A stretch of 64,000 bases of DNA, taken from NCBI GenBank assembly GCA_963773635.1, contig CAVZBW010000005.1, positions 2,356,001-2,420,000 on the forward strand, written 5' to 3'. This document shows positions 9,384-18,997 of the stretch, piece after piece. The DNA comes from CAVZBW01 sp963773635 (GTDB lineage: Bacteria; Actinomycetota; Acidimicrobiia; Acidimicrobiales; RAAP-2). The position numbers and the translations under genes are program-made. A model generated the notes under the pieces. The model was not told where the DNA came from. It did no database searches and saw only the letters and a list, made by a program, of their open reading frames with translations. Numbering within the stretch: the stretch's first letter is position 1; each line of letters begins with the position of its first letter.

Positions 9384-10013
9384 ATGAGTGCCCAGGCGAC
9401 GGGAGGCGCCGGACGCAGCACCAAGTGGGAGTTGCGACGCCAGGCAATCATCGACACCTCGGCGCACGTCTTCGCACGCCGCGGCTATCACGCCACCGGG
9501 ATCATGGAGCTGTGCGCCGCCAACGATCTCGGCAAGGGCGCCCTCTACCACTACATCGGCTCCAAGGAGGAGCTCCTGGCCGCGATCCACGACCGGGTCA
9601 TGGACGAGGTCCTCCTCGGTGCCGACCGGGTGGCGGAGGCAGGTGGTCGGCCAACGGAGCAGCTCGCCATGCTCGGAGACGAGCTGCTGGACGTCATCCA
9701 TCGCTACCCGGATCATGTCTGGGTCTTCCTGCACGAGTTCCCGGCCCTCACCGGCTCGAGAGCCGAGCGGTTCCGGGGCCGACGACGGGAGTACGAAAGC
9801 CGAGTGGAGGCCGTCCTGCGGGCCGGCGTCGAGTCCGGGGAGTTCCGCGACATCGATCCCTGGCTGACGGCCCGGGCCTGGCTCGGCATGCACAATTACA
9901 CCTACCTGTGGCTCAAGCCGGGCGGGCGCCTCTCGGCCCGCTCCGTGGCCAAGCCGTTTGCCGAGATCTTCCTGCGCGGCGTTGCCAACCCCGGCGCCGA
10001 GGCGGACGCCTAG
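9384..10013 (+). CDS. TetR-family transcriptional regulator
   Basis: A 209-residue repressor-type protein. The N-terminal helix-turn-helix runs from IIDTSAHVFARRGY to DLGKGALYHYIGSKEELL, an AcrR/TetR-like signature. The C-terminal half is a helical ligand domain of the kind that senses acyl-CoAs or hydrophobic small molecules. ATG 9384 is preferred over upstream in-frame codons because similarity starts at MSAQATGG. It is divergently placed from the acyl-CoA ligase and is the only TetR regulator seen in the 7.8-26 kb island. It is therefore the first candidate to bind the repeated operator at 11.57, 14.79, 17.87, 20.74 and 25.97 kb. No copy of that site lies in its own upstream gap. Confidence 0.9.
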   Translation: MSAQATGGAGRSTKWELRRQAIIDTSAHVFARRGYHATGIMELCAANDLGKGALYHYIGSKEELLAAIHDRVMDEVLLGADRVAEAGGRPTEQLAMLGDELLDVIHRYPDHVWVFLHEFPALTGSRAERFRGRRREYESRVEAVLRAGVESGEFRDIDPWLTARAWLGMHNYTYLWLKPGGRLSARSVAKPFAEIFLRGVANPGAEADA

Positions 10014-10019
10014 CCGGGG

Positions 10020-10775
10020 TCACGGCGCCGAATAGCCGCCGTCGACGACCAACGCAGCACCGGTCGTCCAGCGCGAGTCGTCGCCGGCCAAGTAGGAATA
10101 GGCGCCGACAAGGTCGTCCGCCGATCCGAGCCCCAATGGGTGACGAGCGCCGATTGCCTCGAGCGCTTCTTGGGGGAGATCGGCATGGATGGCCGAGTGA
10201 AAGGTGCCCGGGCAGACGCAATTCACCCGGATCCCGTCGCGGGCGTATTCCACGGCTGCAACCTTGGCGAGCTGGATCACCGCCGCCTTGGTGGCGCAGT
10301 AGGGAGCCGAGTGCGACCATGCCGTCAGCCCCGCGACCGAGGCCGTCAGGATGATCGACCCGCAACGCTGCGGCCTCATCACCGCCACGGCCGCCCGGAC
10401 GCCGTTGGCCGCACCCAGCACGTTGACCCGGAAGGCCCGCTCCCAATCCTCACTGGAGAGGTTGTGGATCCGACCGTTGGGTGAAAGCACGCCGGCGTTG
10501 CTGATCAGCACGTCGAGGCGTCCGAAGCGCGCCACGGCCTCCTGGACCACTCCTTGGACCTGAGCGAATTCGCTCACGTCGGCAAGCATCGCCGCCGTCG
10601 GGGCGGCCCGGTCCTGGAGACCGGCCAGCGTCGCCGCCAACGACTGCTCGGACGCGTCGCTCAACACGAGCGCGGTGTCGGGCTCACCGGCCAGCCGACG
10701 CGACACCGCTGCGCCGAGGGCGCCTCCCGCCCCGGTGATCGCGACGACACGGCGCGTCTCGAAGCCCTCGGTCAT
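10020..10775 (-). CDS. SDR-family oxidoreductase
   Basis: Intact 251-residue short-chain dehydrogenase: ITGAGGALGAAV nucleotide-binding motif near residue 14, SNAG, and catalytic YCATK, with C-terminus GAALVVDGGYSAP. ATG 10775 overlaps the TGA of the next upstream SDR (ATGA), so the two are co-translated. The pair is driven leftward from the divergent promoter near 11.57 kb that carries operator copy A. It probably oxidises or reduces an alcohol/ketone or hydroxyacyl-CoA intermediate; the exact step is not readable. Confidence 0.88.
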   Translation of the reverse strand: MTEGFETRRVVAITGAGGALGAAVSRRLAGEPDTALVLSDASEQSLAATLAGLQDRAAPTAAMLADVSEFAQVQGVVQEAVARFGRLDVLISNAGVLSPNGRIHNLSSEDWERAFRVNVLGAANGVRAAVAVMRPQRCGSIILTASVAGLTAWSHSAPYCATKAAVIQLAKVAAVEYARDGIRVNCVCPGTFHSAIHADLPQEALEAIGARHPLGLGSADDLVGAYSYLAGDDSRWTTGAALVVDGGYSAP

Positions 10776-11552
10776 ACGAGCAGGTACCCGCCGTCGACGG
10801 TCAGCACGGCACCGGTGACGAACGCCGCCGCCTCCGAGGCCAGGAATTGGTAGGCGCCGGCCAGATCCACGGGTGCGCCCCACCGTTGCATCGCAGTGTG
10901 CCCGGTGATGGCTGCGTCCAGCCGGGGGTTGCTCTTCCACCCGTCGGCCAGGGGCGAATCGAACCAGCCTGGAGCAACCACGTTGACGGTGATCCCGGCG
11001 GGAGCAAGATCGAGCGCCAGGCCCTTGGCCAAACCGGTCAGCCCGGCCTTGGACGCGCCGTAGGCAGAGAGCCCCTCTCGCGGGCGCTCCCCGAGCACCG
11101 ATCCCGTGAAGATGAGCCGGCCTCCGGCACCCATCACGCGGGCGGCGGCCCGTGCGCCGAGAAACGCTCCGGTGAGATTGACCTCGAGGATCTGCCGCCA
11201 GACCCTCGCCTCGGTCTTGCGGGGCCCGGCCACCACGGGCGAGATGCCGGCGTTGCAGATCCACACGTCGAGCCCGCCCCACTCGGCCACGGCGGCATCG
11301 GCCACCCCCTCGTTGAAGTCCTCGTTCGGTGACGTCGCCGCAGAGGACCAACGACGGCCCGGGAAGCGCCTCGGCCACAGCCTTCAGATCTCGTTCCGTG
11401 CGGGCGACCAGCGCCACGACGGCGCCGGCACGCGAGAACACGTGGGCGAGCAAGGACCCGAACCCTCGACTCGCACCCGTGATGACAACCCGCTTCCCGG
11501 CCACCGAACCGGGGGCGGGAAAGGAGTCGGGAATCTCGATCTGACGGGACAT
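10772..11552 (-). CDS. SDR-family oxidoreductase (one frameshift)
   Basis: Short-chain dehydrogenase with N-terminus MSRQIEIPDSF and nucleotide-binding TGASRGFG in one frame up to VLCGDVTE. It continues in a second frame from EDFNEGVADA, with CNAG and YGASK, to the stop at 10772. The break is near 11326, where one extra base shifts the frame. Both halves align end to end as one protein of about 260 residues, so this is a single gene. It overlaps the downstream SDR by ATGA and diverges from the E1 gene across operator A. Confidence 0.8.
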
Positions 11553-11563
11553 CACGCTCCTGC

Positions 11564-11580
11564 TTGTACCGATCAGTACA
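11564..11580 (+). promoter_or_regulatory. Operator-like element A (divergent SDR / E1 promoter)
   Basis: TTGTACCGATCAGTACA in the 54-bp gap between divergent starts at 11552 and 11607. The inner 16 bases TGTACCGATCAGTACA match their reverse complement at 14 of 16 positions, a typical TetR-type palindrome. It shares the TGTACCG core with copies B-D; copy E has TGTACTG. Confidence 0.6.
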
Positions 11581-11606
11581 GTACACGATCATGACTGCCA
11601 GCAACG

Positions 11607-13589
11607 ATGCTCCTCCGGCGCCCTCCGCGTGCCGAGCTGGTGGAGATGCAGCGCCGGATGCTGCTCATCCGGGGGTTCGAAGAACGGGTCGCCGCGCTGT
11701 ACCGCGACGGGCTGGTCTCGGGCTTCGTCCACCTCTCCATCGGGCAAGAGGCGGCGGCGGTCGGCGCCTGCTGGTCGCTGCGGCCCGACGACGTGATCAC
11801 CTCCACCCACCGCGGTCACGGCCACTGCCTGGCCAAGGGTCTCGACCCCGTCGGCATGTTCGCCGAGCTCATGGGACGGGACCAAGGGACCAACCGGGGT
11901 CGGGGCGGCTCGATGCACATCGCCGACCCGGCGCTCGGCATCTTCGGGGCAAACGGCATCGTGGCGGCCGGCCTGCCGATAGCCACGGGAGCGGCCGCGG
12001 CGGCGCAGCTCCGTGGTGCCGACCGCGTCGCCCTGGCCTTCTTCGGTGACGGCGCGGCAGCGCAGGGGGCCTTCCACGAGGCGCTCAACCTGGCGGCGGT
12101 GTGGCGGCTACCCGTGATCTTCTTCTGCGAGAACAACGGGTACTCCGAATTCTCCCCCACGTCCTCCCAACAGGCGGCGTCGCTCGAGCACCGAGCCGGG
12201 GGCTACGGGCTCCCGTACGTGGCCGTGAACGGCAACGACGTCGTGACCGCGGCCACCGCTATGCGGGACGTCGTCGAAGCGGCGAGATCCGGCGACGGTC
12301 CCGCCGTCGTCGAGGCGAACACCTACCGTTGGCACGGGCACTATGAGGGTGACCCGCAACGCTACCGGTCGGCAGATGAGGTGAGGGAGTGGCAGGAGCG
12401 TGACCCGCTGACCCTCCACCGGCGGCGCCTTCTCGAGTCCGGCGTCAGCGGTGCCGACCTCGAAGCGCTCGAATCATCCGTGTCGAACGAGCTGGACACG
12501 GCGGTCGACCGGGCCCGCTCGTACGCCAGCCCGTCAGCTGCCACGCTCTTCGACTTCGTCGTGCGACGGCGCCCGACGATACCCGAACCTTCCGAGCCGG
12601 CCGACGACGCTCCGACGTACCGCACCATGGACGCGATCCGTAGCGCCCTCGAGTCCGAGCTGGCCGCCGACGAGCGGGTGTTCCTCGCCGGCGTCGACGT
12701 CGGGGCGGGCGGCAACGTGTTCGGCCTCACCCGTGGGCTCCGCGACCGCTTCGGTCGACCGGGTCCGGGACGCCCCGATCTCCGAGACCGCCATCGTCGG
12801 TCTCGCCGTCGGGGCGGCCATGGCGGGCATGCGGCCAGTGGTCGAGATCATGTACCTCGACTTCATCGGCGTCTGCTTCGACCAGCTGCTCAACCAGGCG
12901 GCCAAGCTCCCGTTCATGACCGGCGGATCGGCCGAGATGGCCCTGACCGTGCGAACCCAGTTCGGTGCCGGCCGCTCTTCGGGAAGCCAGCACTCCCAGA
13001 GCCTCGAGGCGCTCCTGGCGCACATCCCGGGACTCACCGTCGTCATGCCGTCGACGCCCGGCCGACACCTACGGGCTGTTGCGCGCCGCCGATCGAGGAT
13101 CCCAACCCGGTCGTGTTCATCGAGAACCGGCTGCTCTACGGCATGAAGGGGCCCGCAGCCCCCGGCCGACTCACCTCGTCCCGATCGGCCGGTCGGCCGT
13201 CGTACGCCCGGGATCGGATGTCACCGTCGTCTCGGTATCACGGATGGTGCACGAGGCGGTGGCGTCGGCGGCGGAGCTGGCCGACGGAGGGCATCTCCGT
13301 GGAGGTGATCGACCTGCGGACGGTGGCGCCGCTCGACATGGAGCCGGTGCTCGCCTCGGTCCGCAAGACCGGTCGGCTACTCATCGCCCACGAAGCGGTC
13401 GTCCCCTTCGGCATCGGAGCCGAGATCGCCGCCACCGTGGCACGGGACGGCTTCTGGGACCTCGATGCCCCGATCGAGCGAGTGGGAGCTGCCGCCACCC
13501 CTCCGCCCTACGCTCCCGAGCTCGAGCGGGCCTGGCTCCCCGACCGCCAGGAGATCGCCGACGCCATCCGCCGCCTGGCGGCCGTGTGA
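11607..13589 (+). CDS. Thiamine-dependent 2-oxoacid dehydrogenase E1, alpha and beta subunits fused (several frameshifts)
   Basis: TPP-dependent dehydrogenase E1 with the alpha part first (MQRRMLLIRGFEERVAALY, then GDGAAAQGAF through CENNGYS, the TPP motif) and the beta part from about 12610 (MDAIRSALESEL). The beta part continues through ISETAIVGLAVGAAMAGMRP, LLAHIPGLTVVMPSTP, NPVVFIENRLLYG and VEVIDLRTVAPLD. The alpha half is intact. The beta half changes frame near 12758, 13062, 13097, 13165 and 13283, yet ends in the starting frame. An upstream ATG at 11591 is in another frame. Single-chain alpha-beta E1 proteins occur in actinobacteria. No E2 or E3 gene is nearby. It would decarboxylate a 2-oxo acid such as an aldolase product. 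Confidence 0.8.
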   Translation: MLLRRPPRAELVEMQRRMLLIRGFEERVAALYRDGLVSGFVHLSIGQEAAAVGACWSLRPDDVITSTHRGHGHCLAKGLDPVGMFAELMGRDQGTNRGRGGSMHIADPALGIFGANGIVAAGLPIATGAAAAAQLRGADRVALAFFGDGAAAQGAFHEALNLAAVWRLPVIFFCENNGYSEFSPTSSQQAASLEHRAGGYGLPYVAVNGNDVVTAATAMRDVVEAARSGDGPAVVEANTYRWHGHYEGDPQRYRSADEVREWQERDPLTLHRRRLLESGVSGADLEALESSVSNELDTAVDRARSYASPSAATLFDFVVRRRPTIPEPSEPADDAPTYRTMDAIRSALESELAADERVFLAGVDVGAGGNVFGLTRGLRDRFGRPGPGRPDLRDRHRRSRRRGGHGGHAASGRDHVPRLHRRLLRPAAQPGGQAPVHDRRIGRDGPDRANPVRCRPLFGKPALPEPRGAPGAHPGTHRRHAVDARPTPTGCCAPPIEDPNPVVFIENRLLYGMKGPAAPGRLTSSRSAGRPSYARDRMSPSSRYHGWCTRRWRRRRSWPTEGISVEVIDLRTVAPLDMEPVLASVRKTGRLLIAHEAVVPFGIGAEIAATVARDGFWDLDAPIERVGAAATPPPYAPELERAWLPDRQEIADAIRRLAAV

Positions 13590-13616
13590 CCCCGGACCGG
13601 TGCCGTCCAGGGCTGC

Positions 13617-14770
13617 TCAACAGCCGAGGGCGCGAGCGATGACCAGGTGCTGGATCTCGTTGGTTCCCTCGCCGATCTCGAGCACCTTGGCGTCGCAGTA
13701 GAACCGGGCGACGGGAGCGTCGAGCATGTAGCCGAGACCGCCGTGGATCTGGACGGCCTCCGAAGCCGCCCAGACCGCCAAGCGGCTGGCCTTCAGCTTG
13801 GCCATCGCCGCCTCCTTCTGGAAGGGCTGGCCGGCGTCACGCAGGGAGGCCGCCCGATAGGTGAGCCAGCGGGCCGCCTCGAGCTCGGTGGCGATGTCGG
13901 CCAGCTTGAACTGCACCGCCTGGAACTTCGAGATGGGCTGCCCGAACTGCACCCGCTGGCGGGCGTAGTCGGCGGCCAGGTCGAGCACCGCCTGCGTCAG
14001 GCTCAGCGACAGCGCGGCGATGGAGATGCGCCCGACCTCGAGCGTGCGCAGGAACTGGCTGAGGCCCATGGTCCGGATCGCCGACCAGGTGATCGTCGGG
14101 AACCCAGACGTCGTCGAAGTACAGCTCGCGGGTGTCGAGGCCTCGCCAACCGATGCCCCGCATCTTCGGTCCCATGGTGAAGCCCGGCCGTGCCCTTCTC
14201 CACCACGAAGCTGGCGTAGCGCGGCGCCGTACGCCGTCTGCCTCGCCCGGTGCGGGCCAGCAGCGTCACCCCGAAGGACATGTCGGTCCCGGCGTTGGAG
14301 ATGAAGGTCTTGCGGCCGTTGATCAGCCAGCCGCCGTCGCGGCGCTCGGCCGAGGTGCGGATCCCCCGGGCGTCGGAGCCGGCGTCGGGCTCGGTGAGGC
14401 CGAACGCACCGAGGGCCCGCCCCTCGGCCAGCGGTCGCAGCCACCGCTCGCGCTGCGCGTCGTCACCGAAGAGGAGCAGTGGCAGCGAGCCGATGGTGAC
14501 GTGGGCCTGCCAGGCGGCGGCGACCGACTGGTCGGCCAGCCCGATCTCCTCCATGGCGGCGACGAAGCCGACCGTCGACATGCCGATCCCGCCCCATCGC
14601 TCGGGGACGAGCATGCCGAGCAGGCCCAGCGCGCCCATCTCCCGGAGGAGGTCGGTCGGGCAGCGCGCCTCCTCCCAGGCAGCCGGCGCCCGCCGAGCGA
14701 TCTCCTTCTGCGCGAAGTCACGGCAGAGCCCCACCAGCTCGCGTTCGGGTTCGCTCAGGGAGAAGTCCAC
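13617..14770 (-). CDS. Acyl-CoA dehydrogenase (frameshifted)
   Basis: FAD enzyme introducing an alpha-beta double bond in an acyl-CoA. The N-terminal helical domain starts at GTG 14770 (VDFSLSEPERELVGLC). The middle has FGLTEPDAGSD and KTFISNAGT. The C-terminal domain has QFGQPISKFQAVQFKLADIA, IHGGLGYMLD and IGEGTNEIQ, which contains the usual catalytic Glu. Frame breaks lie near 14235, 14172 and 14092, and joining the pieces gives a normal length of about 385 residues. It is divergent from the aldolase gene across operator B. Confidence 0.82.
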
Positions 14771-14783
14771 GCCTCCATCCTAT

Positions 14784-14800
14784 GGACTGACCGGTACAAG
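14784..14800 (-). promoter_or_regulatory. Operator-like element B (divergent acyl-CoA dehydrogenase / aldolase promoter)
   Basis: On the minus strand this reads CTTGTACCGGTCAGTCC, sharing TTGTACCG.TCAGT with element A. It fills the 47-bp gap between divergent starts at 14770 and 14818, so a bound repressor would cover both promoters. Confidence 0.55.
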
Positions 14801-14817
14801 GCCCGTACACTGGCACC

Positions 14818-15588
14818 ATGCCGTCGGACCGCGCCCCCCACGCCTTTCCCGAGTTCGGCAACGTGGAGGAGGAGCGCCGGCACCGCAAGCAGCGGCTGGC
14901 CGCCGCTTTCCGGTTGTTCGGGCAGCTTCGGCTTCGACGAGGGAACGGCCGGCCACATCACGGCCCGCGACCCCGAGCTGTCCGACCACTTCTGGGTCAA
15001 CCCGCTCGGCATGAACTTCCGGCAGATCCGGGTCAAGGACCTCCTCCTCGTCAACCACGAGGGCGAGGTGGTCGAGGGCAGCTGGCCGCTCAACCTGGCC
15101 GCCTTCGTCATCCACTCCCAGATCCACGCCGCCCGGCCCGACGTCGTCTCCGCGGCCCACTCCCACTCGGTCTACGGCAAGGCCTGGTCGACCCTGCGAC
15201 GACCCCTCGATCCGCTGACCCAGGACGCCTGCGCCTTCTACGGGGACCACGTCGTGTTCGACGACTACACCGGTGCCGTGCTCGAGATCGAGGAGGGCAA
15301 GCGCATCGCCCACGCCCTCGGCGACCACAAGGCGGCCATCCTGGCCAACCACGGCCTGCTCACCGTCGGTCGCACGGTGGACGAGGCGGCCTGGTGGTTC
15401 ATCACGATGGAGCGCACGTGCCAGGCCCAGCTGCTGGCCGAGGCGGCCGGCACCCCGGTGCGCATCGGCCACGACGGTGGCCGAGAAGACCGCCGGACAG
15501 ACCGGCAGCCACCGCGCCGGCTGGTCTCAGTTCCAGCCCCTCTACGACGTCGATCGTGGCCGAGGAGCCGGACCTGCTCGACGAGTAG
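14818..15588 (+). CDS. Class II aldolase/adducin-domain protein (frameshifted)
   Basis: Metal-dependent class II aldolase fold. From ATG 14818 it reads MPSDRAPHAFPEFGNVEEER. Near 14920 the frame shifts and continues FGFDEGTAGHITARDPE, then AAHSHSVYGKAW (zinc-binding HSH) and LANHGLLTVG. Further breaks near 15480 and 15550 lead to AEKTAGQTGSHRAGWSQFQPLYD and the ending VAEEPDLLDE. Joined length is about 255 residues, normal for the family. Related proteins act on fuculose-phosphate-type sugars or decarboxylate and cleave other hydroxy acids. Here the context suggests a carbon-carbon cleavage in a catabolic route, by inference only. Confidence 0.78.
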   Translation: MPSDRAPHAFPEFGNVEEERRHRKQRLAAAFRLFGQLRLRRGNGRPHHGPRPRAVRPLLGQPARHELPADPGQGPPPRQPRGRGGRGQLAAQPGRLRHPLPDPRRPARRRLRGPLPLGLRQGLVDPATTPRSADPGRLRLLRGPRRVRRLHRCRARDRGGQAHRPRPRRPQGGHPGQPRPAHRRSHGGRGGLVVHHDGAHVPGPAAGRGGRHPGAHRPRRWPRRPPDRPAATAPAGLSSSPSTTSIVAEEPDLLDE

Positions 15589-15601
15589 CCGGTCGCCGAG
15601 C

Positions 15602-16526
15602 TCAGTCGGCTCGGGCGGCACCGGCCTGGGGCTGCAGATGCGCCAGGAAGGTGGCCGACCACGCCAGGAGGTCTGCCGGAACCGAGTAGCCGGCCTCGTC
15701 GTTGATCTCCGCCCAGTGCGTCGGCGATGTCCTCGATCGTCGGTCCTGCCCCGGATGCACGTAACCGGGGGTGGACGCGACGAAGATGCGGGCGAAACGG
15801 CCCGCACCGGCCGCGTAGATCTCGCCGGTCACCGGGCAGTGCTCGTGGGCCAGGTAGGCGGCCATCGGGGCGACCAGCTCCGGTGCTCATGGCCGGGGTC
15901 ATCGCCCCCGCCCCCGGCCATCCGCGTCATGGCCGCGGGGGCAATGAGATTCACCTTGATGCCGTGGCCGCGCCGGCGGTGGCGAGGCTGCGGGTCAGGC
16001 CGATGACCGCAGCCTTGGCGGTGGCGTAGGAGAGTGTTGTTCGGCAGCCCGAAAATACCGCTCGAGGTGGTCATGACGATCCGTCCGTAACCCTGCTCGG
16101 CCATGTGCGGCCACGCGGCGCGGGCGGTGTTGAACGAGCCGCACGGTGTGGACCGCCAGATGCCGGGCCAGGTTGTCCTCGTCGACCTCCGGGAAGGCCG
16201 GCCCACCGAATGATGCCGGCGTTGTTGATCAGGATGTCGAGGCGCCCGAAGCGTTCGACGGCCGCCTCGATCACCGCCCCGGCGCCGGCTGCGGTGGCGA
16301 CGTCGCTGGCGTCGGGCAACGCCGAACCCGCCGGCGGCCTCGATCTCGCCGGACGACGCCGGCGGCCGGCCCGGCGTCGGCTCCGGTCGCCCTCCATGGA
16401 CCCGCCGAGGTCGTTGACGACCACGGACGCGCCGCGCTCGCGCCAGGAGCAGCGCGTAGGCGCGGCCGATTCCCCGCCCGGCGCCGGTGACGACGGCGAC
16501 CCGCCCGTCGAAACGATGCTCGCTCA
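15602..16526 (-). CDS. SDR-family (3-hydroxyacyl-CoA-dehydrogenase-like) oxidoreductase (heavily frameshifted)
   Basis: Pieces in several frames make one SDR of about 300 residues. The N-terminus is HRFDGRVAVVTGAGRGIGRAYALLLA, then SVVVNDLGGSMEGD, GRLDILINNAGIIRW and HMAEQGYGRIVMTTSSGIFG. Catalytic YATAK is recovered only by removing one base near 16030. The distinctive C-terminal extension is AYLAHEHCPVTGEIYAAGAG with ARIFVASTPGY, as in long 3-hydroxyacyl-CoA dehydrogenases. The start is unclear: the frame begins at CTG 16526 after a likely indel. It follows the amidohydrolase in the same direction. Confidence 0.75.
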
Positions 16527-16538
16527 GATGCCGGCCTC

Positions 16539-17787
16539 TCAGGCGGCCACCGGGAGCCTTGAAACCGAGAAGCTCGCCCAGGGTGCCGCCCACGATGGCG
16601 TCCCGCTCGTCGCTCGGGACGCCGGCGAACTGCTCGGCAAGGAGCTGTCGGCTGCCGCGGAACGTGCCCTCGGCGTGCGGGTAGTCGTTGCCCCACACGA
16701 TCGTCGACAACCCGGTGATGTGCCGGCAGGCGACGGCCACGGGGTCGTCCTGGAACGAGACGTGGAATTGGCGCCGGACGTACTCGCTCGGCATCAGCGG
16801 GTAGGGCCACTTCTCGTTCAGCCGGAACAGCTGCGCCATGCTGCGTCTGCTCGCTCGGCGGGCGGTTCTCGTCCCAGTACCCGAGCCACCAGTCGGCGTC
16901 CTGGCCGATGCCGGTGATCCAGCACTTGTCCATCGCTCCCACCAAGCGAGGCCAGCCAGTGCGCGTTGAACTCGATCAGCGCGAAGTGGAGGTCGGGGTA
17001 GCGCTCCGGCACACCGCCGCCGATGAGCTCGCAGATGACCTGCTGCGGGACGATCGTGCTGTAGATGCGACTGCGTGATCATCCGCTTGGACGCCGACTT
17101 CTCGGTCATCGGCTGGTTGACCTGCGCGGCGGACTCCATGACCACCTTGAGCGTGGTGGACTCCGGGTCGTTGACCTTCACCCCGCCGGTCTGGGTGTGG
17201 ATGAACACGTGCACACCGTTGGCCTGCGCCGCCGCCCACACGGGTCGAAGTCGCGCGAGTAGTAGGGCTTCGGTGGCACCGCCGGCAGCAGGATCGCCCG
17301 AAAGCCGCCCGCAGCGACCCGCTCGATCTCTGCCACGGCCTCGCCGACATCGGTGAGCGGGAACGGGCGCCGTCGGAGCGAGGCGCGAGAAGTAGGGCGT
17401 GAAGCGCTCGATGATGTAGTCGTTGTAGACGCGGGCGTGGGCCATGGACAGCTCGTGGTCGTCCGAGTAGAGGCCGAAGAGCGACAGGTTGGGGTGCATG
17501 ACGCCGACGTCGACGCCGTCGAGGTCGAGGTCCTCGAGGATCATGTCGGGGTCGCCCTCCGGCATCCGGCCCCCGGTCTGGCGGTAGCGGGAGATCGTCC
17601 ACCCCTCGAACCCGGGAGTGTGCAGTCGCCGGAAGATGCGGGCCCCGCCCTCGACGAGCGGCTCGATCTCGAAGTCCTCCTCCCACACCGCGCGGTCCCG
17701 CAGGTGCTGGGCAGGCGGGTCAGGAACAGATCGGTGGGCTCGAGGATGTGCCCGTCGGCCGAGACGACAAAGGGCTTGATCGGGCAT
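16539..17787 (-). CDS. Amidohydrolase-family (TIM-barrel) metal hydrolase/decarboxylase (heavily frameshifted)
   Basis: Amidohydrolase-2-type protein. ATG 17787 follows AAGGGACA. After an immediate one-base shift the frame reads KPFVVSADGHILEPTDLFL, with the N-terminal DxH metal motif. Later pieces include FEGWTISRYRQTGGRMPEG, GVDVGVMHPNLSLFGLYSDD, GVHVFIHTQTGGVKVNDPES, DLHFALIEFNAHWL and VWGNDYPHAEGTF, the C-terminal metal Asp region. It ends at 16539 if one base of a C run is removed; otherwise it reads into the SDR. At least five frame breaks. Relatives act as hydrolases or non-oxidative decarboxylases of aromatic or cyclic acids. Divergent from the cyclase across operator C. Confidence 0.78.
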
Positions 17788-17855
17788 GTGCTGTCCCTTC
17801 CGTCCGACGACTCTGGTGAGCCTGCGCGGGCGTCGCAGAACTCGACGCAGCATGG

Positions 17856-17875
17856 TAGACCAACCGGTCGGTACA
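17856..17875 (-). promoter_or_regulatory. Operator-like element C (divergent amidohydrolase / cyclase promoter)
   Basis: Minus strand TGTACCGACCGGTTGGTCTA, differing from element D at one of 20 positions although 2.9 kb apart. It lies in the 121-bp gap between divergent starts at 17787 and 17909. Confidence 0.7.
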
Positions 17876-17908
17876 TTGCAACGGAGCAGACCAGGAGGAG
17901 GGCGTGCG

Positions 17909-18971
17909 GTGACGAAGCGGTGGAAGCAGCGGCCCCACGGTTCGACCTGGGGCGACTGGGGCGACGACGACGAGCTGGGGCGGATCAACCTGGTCACCGC
18001 GGACAAGGTGCTCCAGGGCGTGCGCGAGGTCGAGGCCGGCGTCAGCTTCTGCCTCAGCCTGCCGCTCGACTACCCCGGGGGCACGGCCCTCAACCAGCGC
18101 CGCCACCCGCCCGTCCTCGCGCCCGACCGAGGACATGAAGGGCGAGCCGGCCACCTTCTACAACGTCCGCATGAGCGAGATGGAGGACTGGGGCGATCCC
18201 AAGTACGTCGACGTCTGGGCCGACGACGTAGTGACTCTCTCGCTGCAGTACTCGACGCAGTGGGATTCCCTGGCCCACGTCGGAGCCGAGTTCGACGCCG
18301 ACGGCGACGGCGTCGAGGAGGCCGTCTACTACAACGGCTACCGCGCCGGCATCGACCTGGTCGGACCGCAGCCTGACGCCCGCGGGGACGGCGGCCCGCA
18401 CCGGGCCTTCGCCCACCATCTCGGTCTCGAGCACATGGCCTTCCACGGCGTCCAGGGAAGGGGCGTCCTCGTCGACCTGGCCCACCACCTCGGTGACGAG
18501 TGGCGGGGGGTGGACCGCGCAGACGCTCGAGGGGATCATGGCGGCCGACGACGTCGTGGTCGAGCCCGGCGACATGCTTGCTCCTGCACACCGGCTTCGC
18601 CACAAGGGTGCTGGAGTGGGAGCGCAATCCCGACCCCGTGAAGATCCACACGATGTGCTCCTACCTCGATGCCGCGGGACCCGTCGTTGCTCGAGTGGAT
18701 CGCCGACTCGAAGATCCCGGCTCTGGTGGCCGACAATTACGCCGTCGAGGGGCTGCTCGGCAAGGACCGGGATCCGAGCCGACACTCCTTCCTCCCGATC
18801 CACCACCTCTGCCTGTTCAAGCTCGGCGTGCCGCTCGGAGAGATGTGGTACCTCCACGAGTTGGCCGCTTGGCTCCGCGAGCACGGCCGCAGCCGATTCC
18901 TCCTCACCGCCCCGCCGCTGCGGATGCCCGGGGTGGTGGGCTCGCCGGTGACGCCGATCGCCACCGTGTGA
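17909..18971 (+). CDS. Cyclase-family (kynurenine-formamidase-like) hydrolase (frameshifted)
   Basis: Metal-dependent hydrolase of the cyclase family, which often opens lactone or amide rings. GTG 17909 (VTKRWKQRPHGSTWGDWG) has a strong AGGAGGAGG ribosome site about 8 nt upstream. Later pieces in changing frames are MKGEPATFYNVRMSEMEDWG, STQWDSLAHVGAEFDADGDG (the family metal motif, with Gln where His is usual), GVQGRGVLVDLAHH, DVVVEPGDML, LLHTGFATRVLEWE and NYAVEGLLGKDRDPSRHSFL to the stop. Frame breaks are near 18133, 18500, 18590 and 18668. In the Baeyer-Villiger neighbourhood a lactone hydrolase role is plausible. Confidence 0.78.
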
Positions 18972-18997
18972 CGGCCTGCGCCTCCTGCGCCTCCCCT

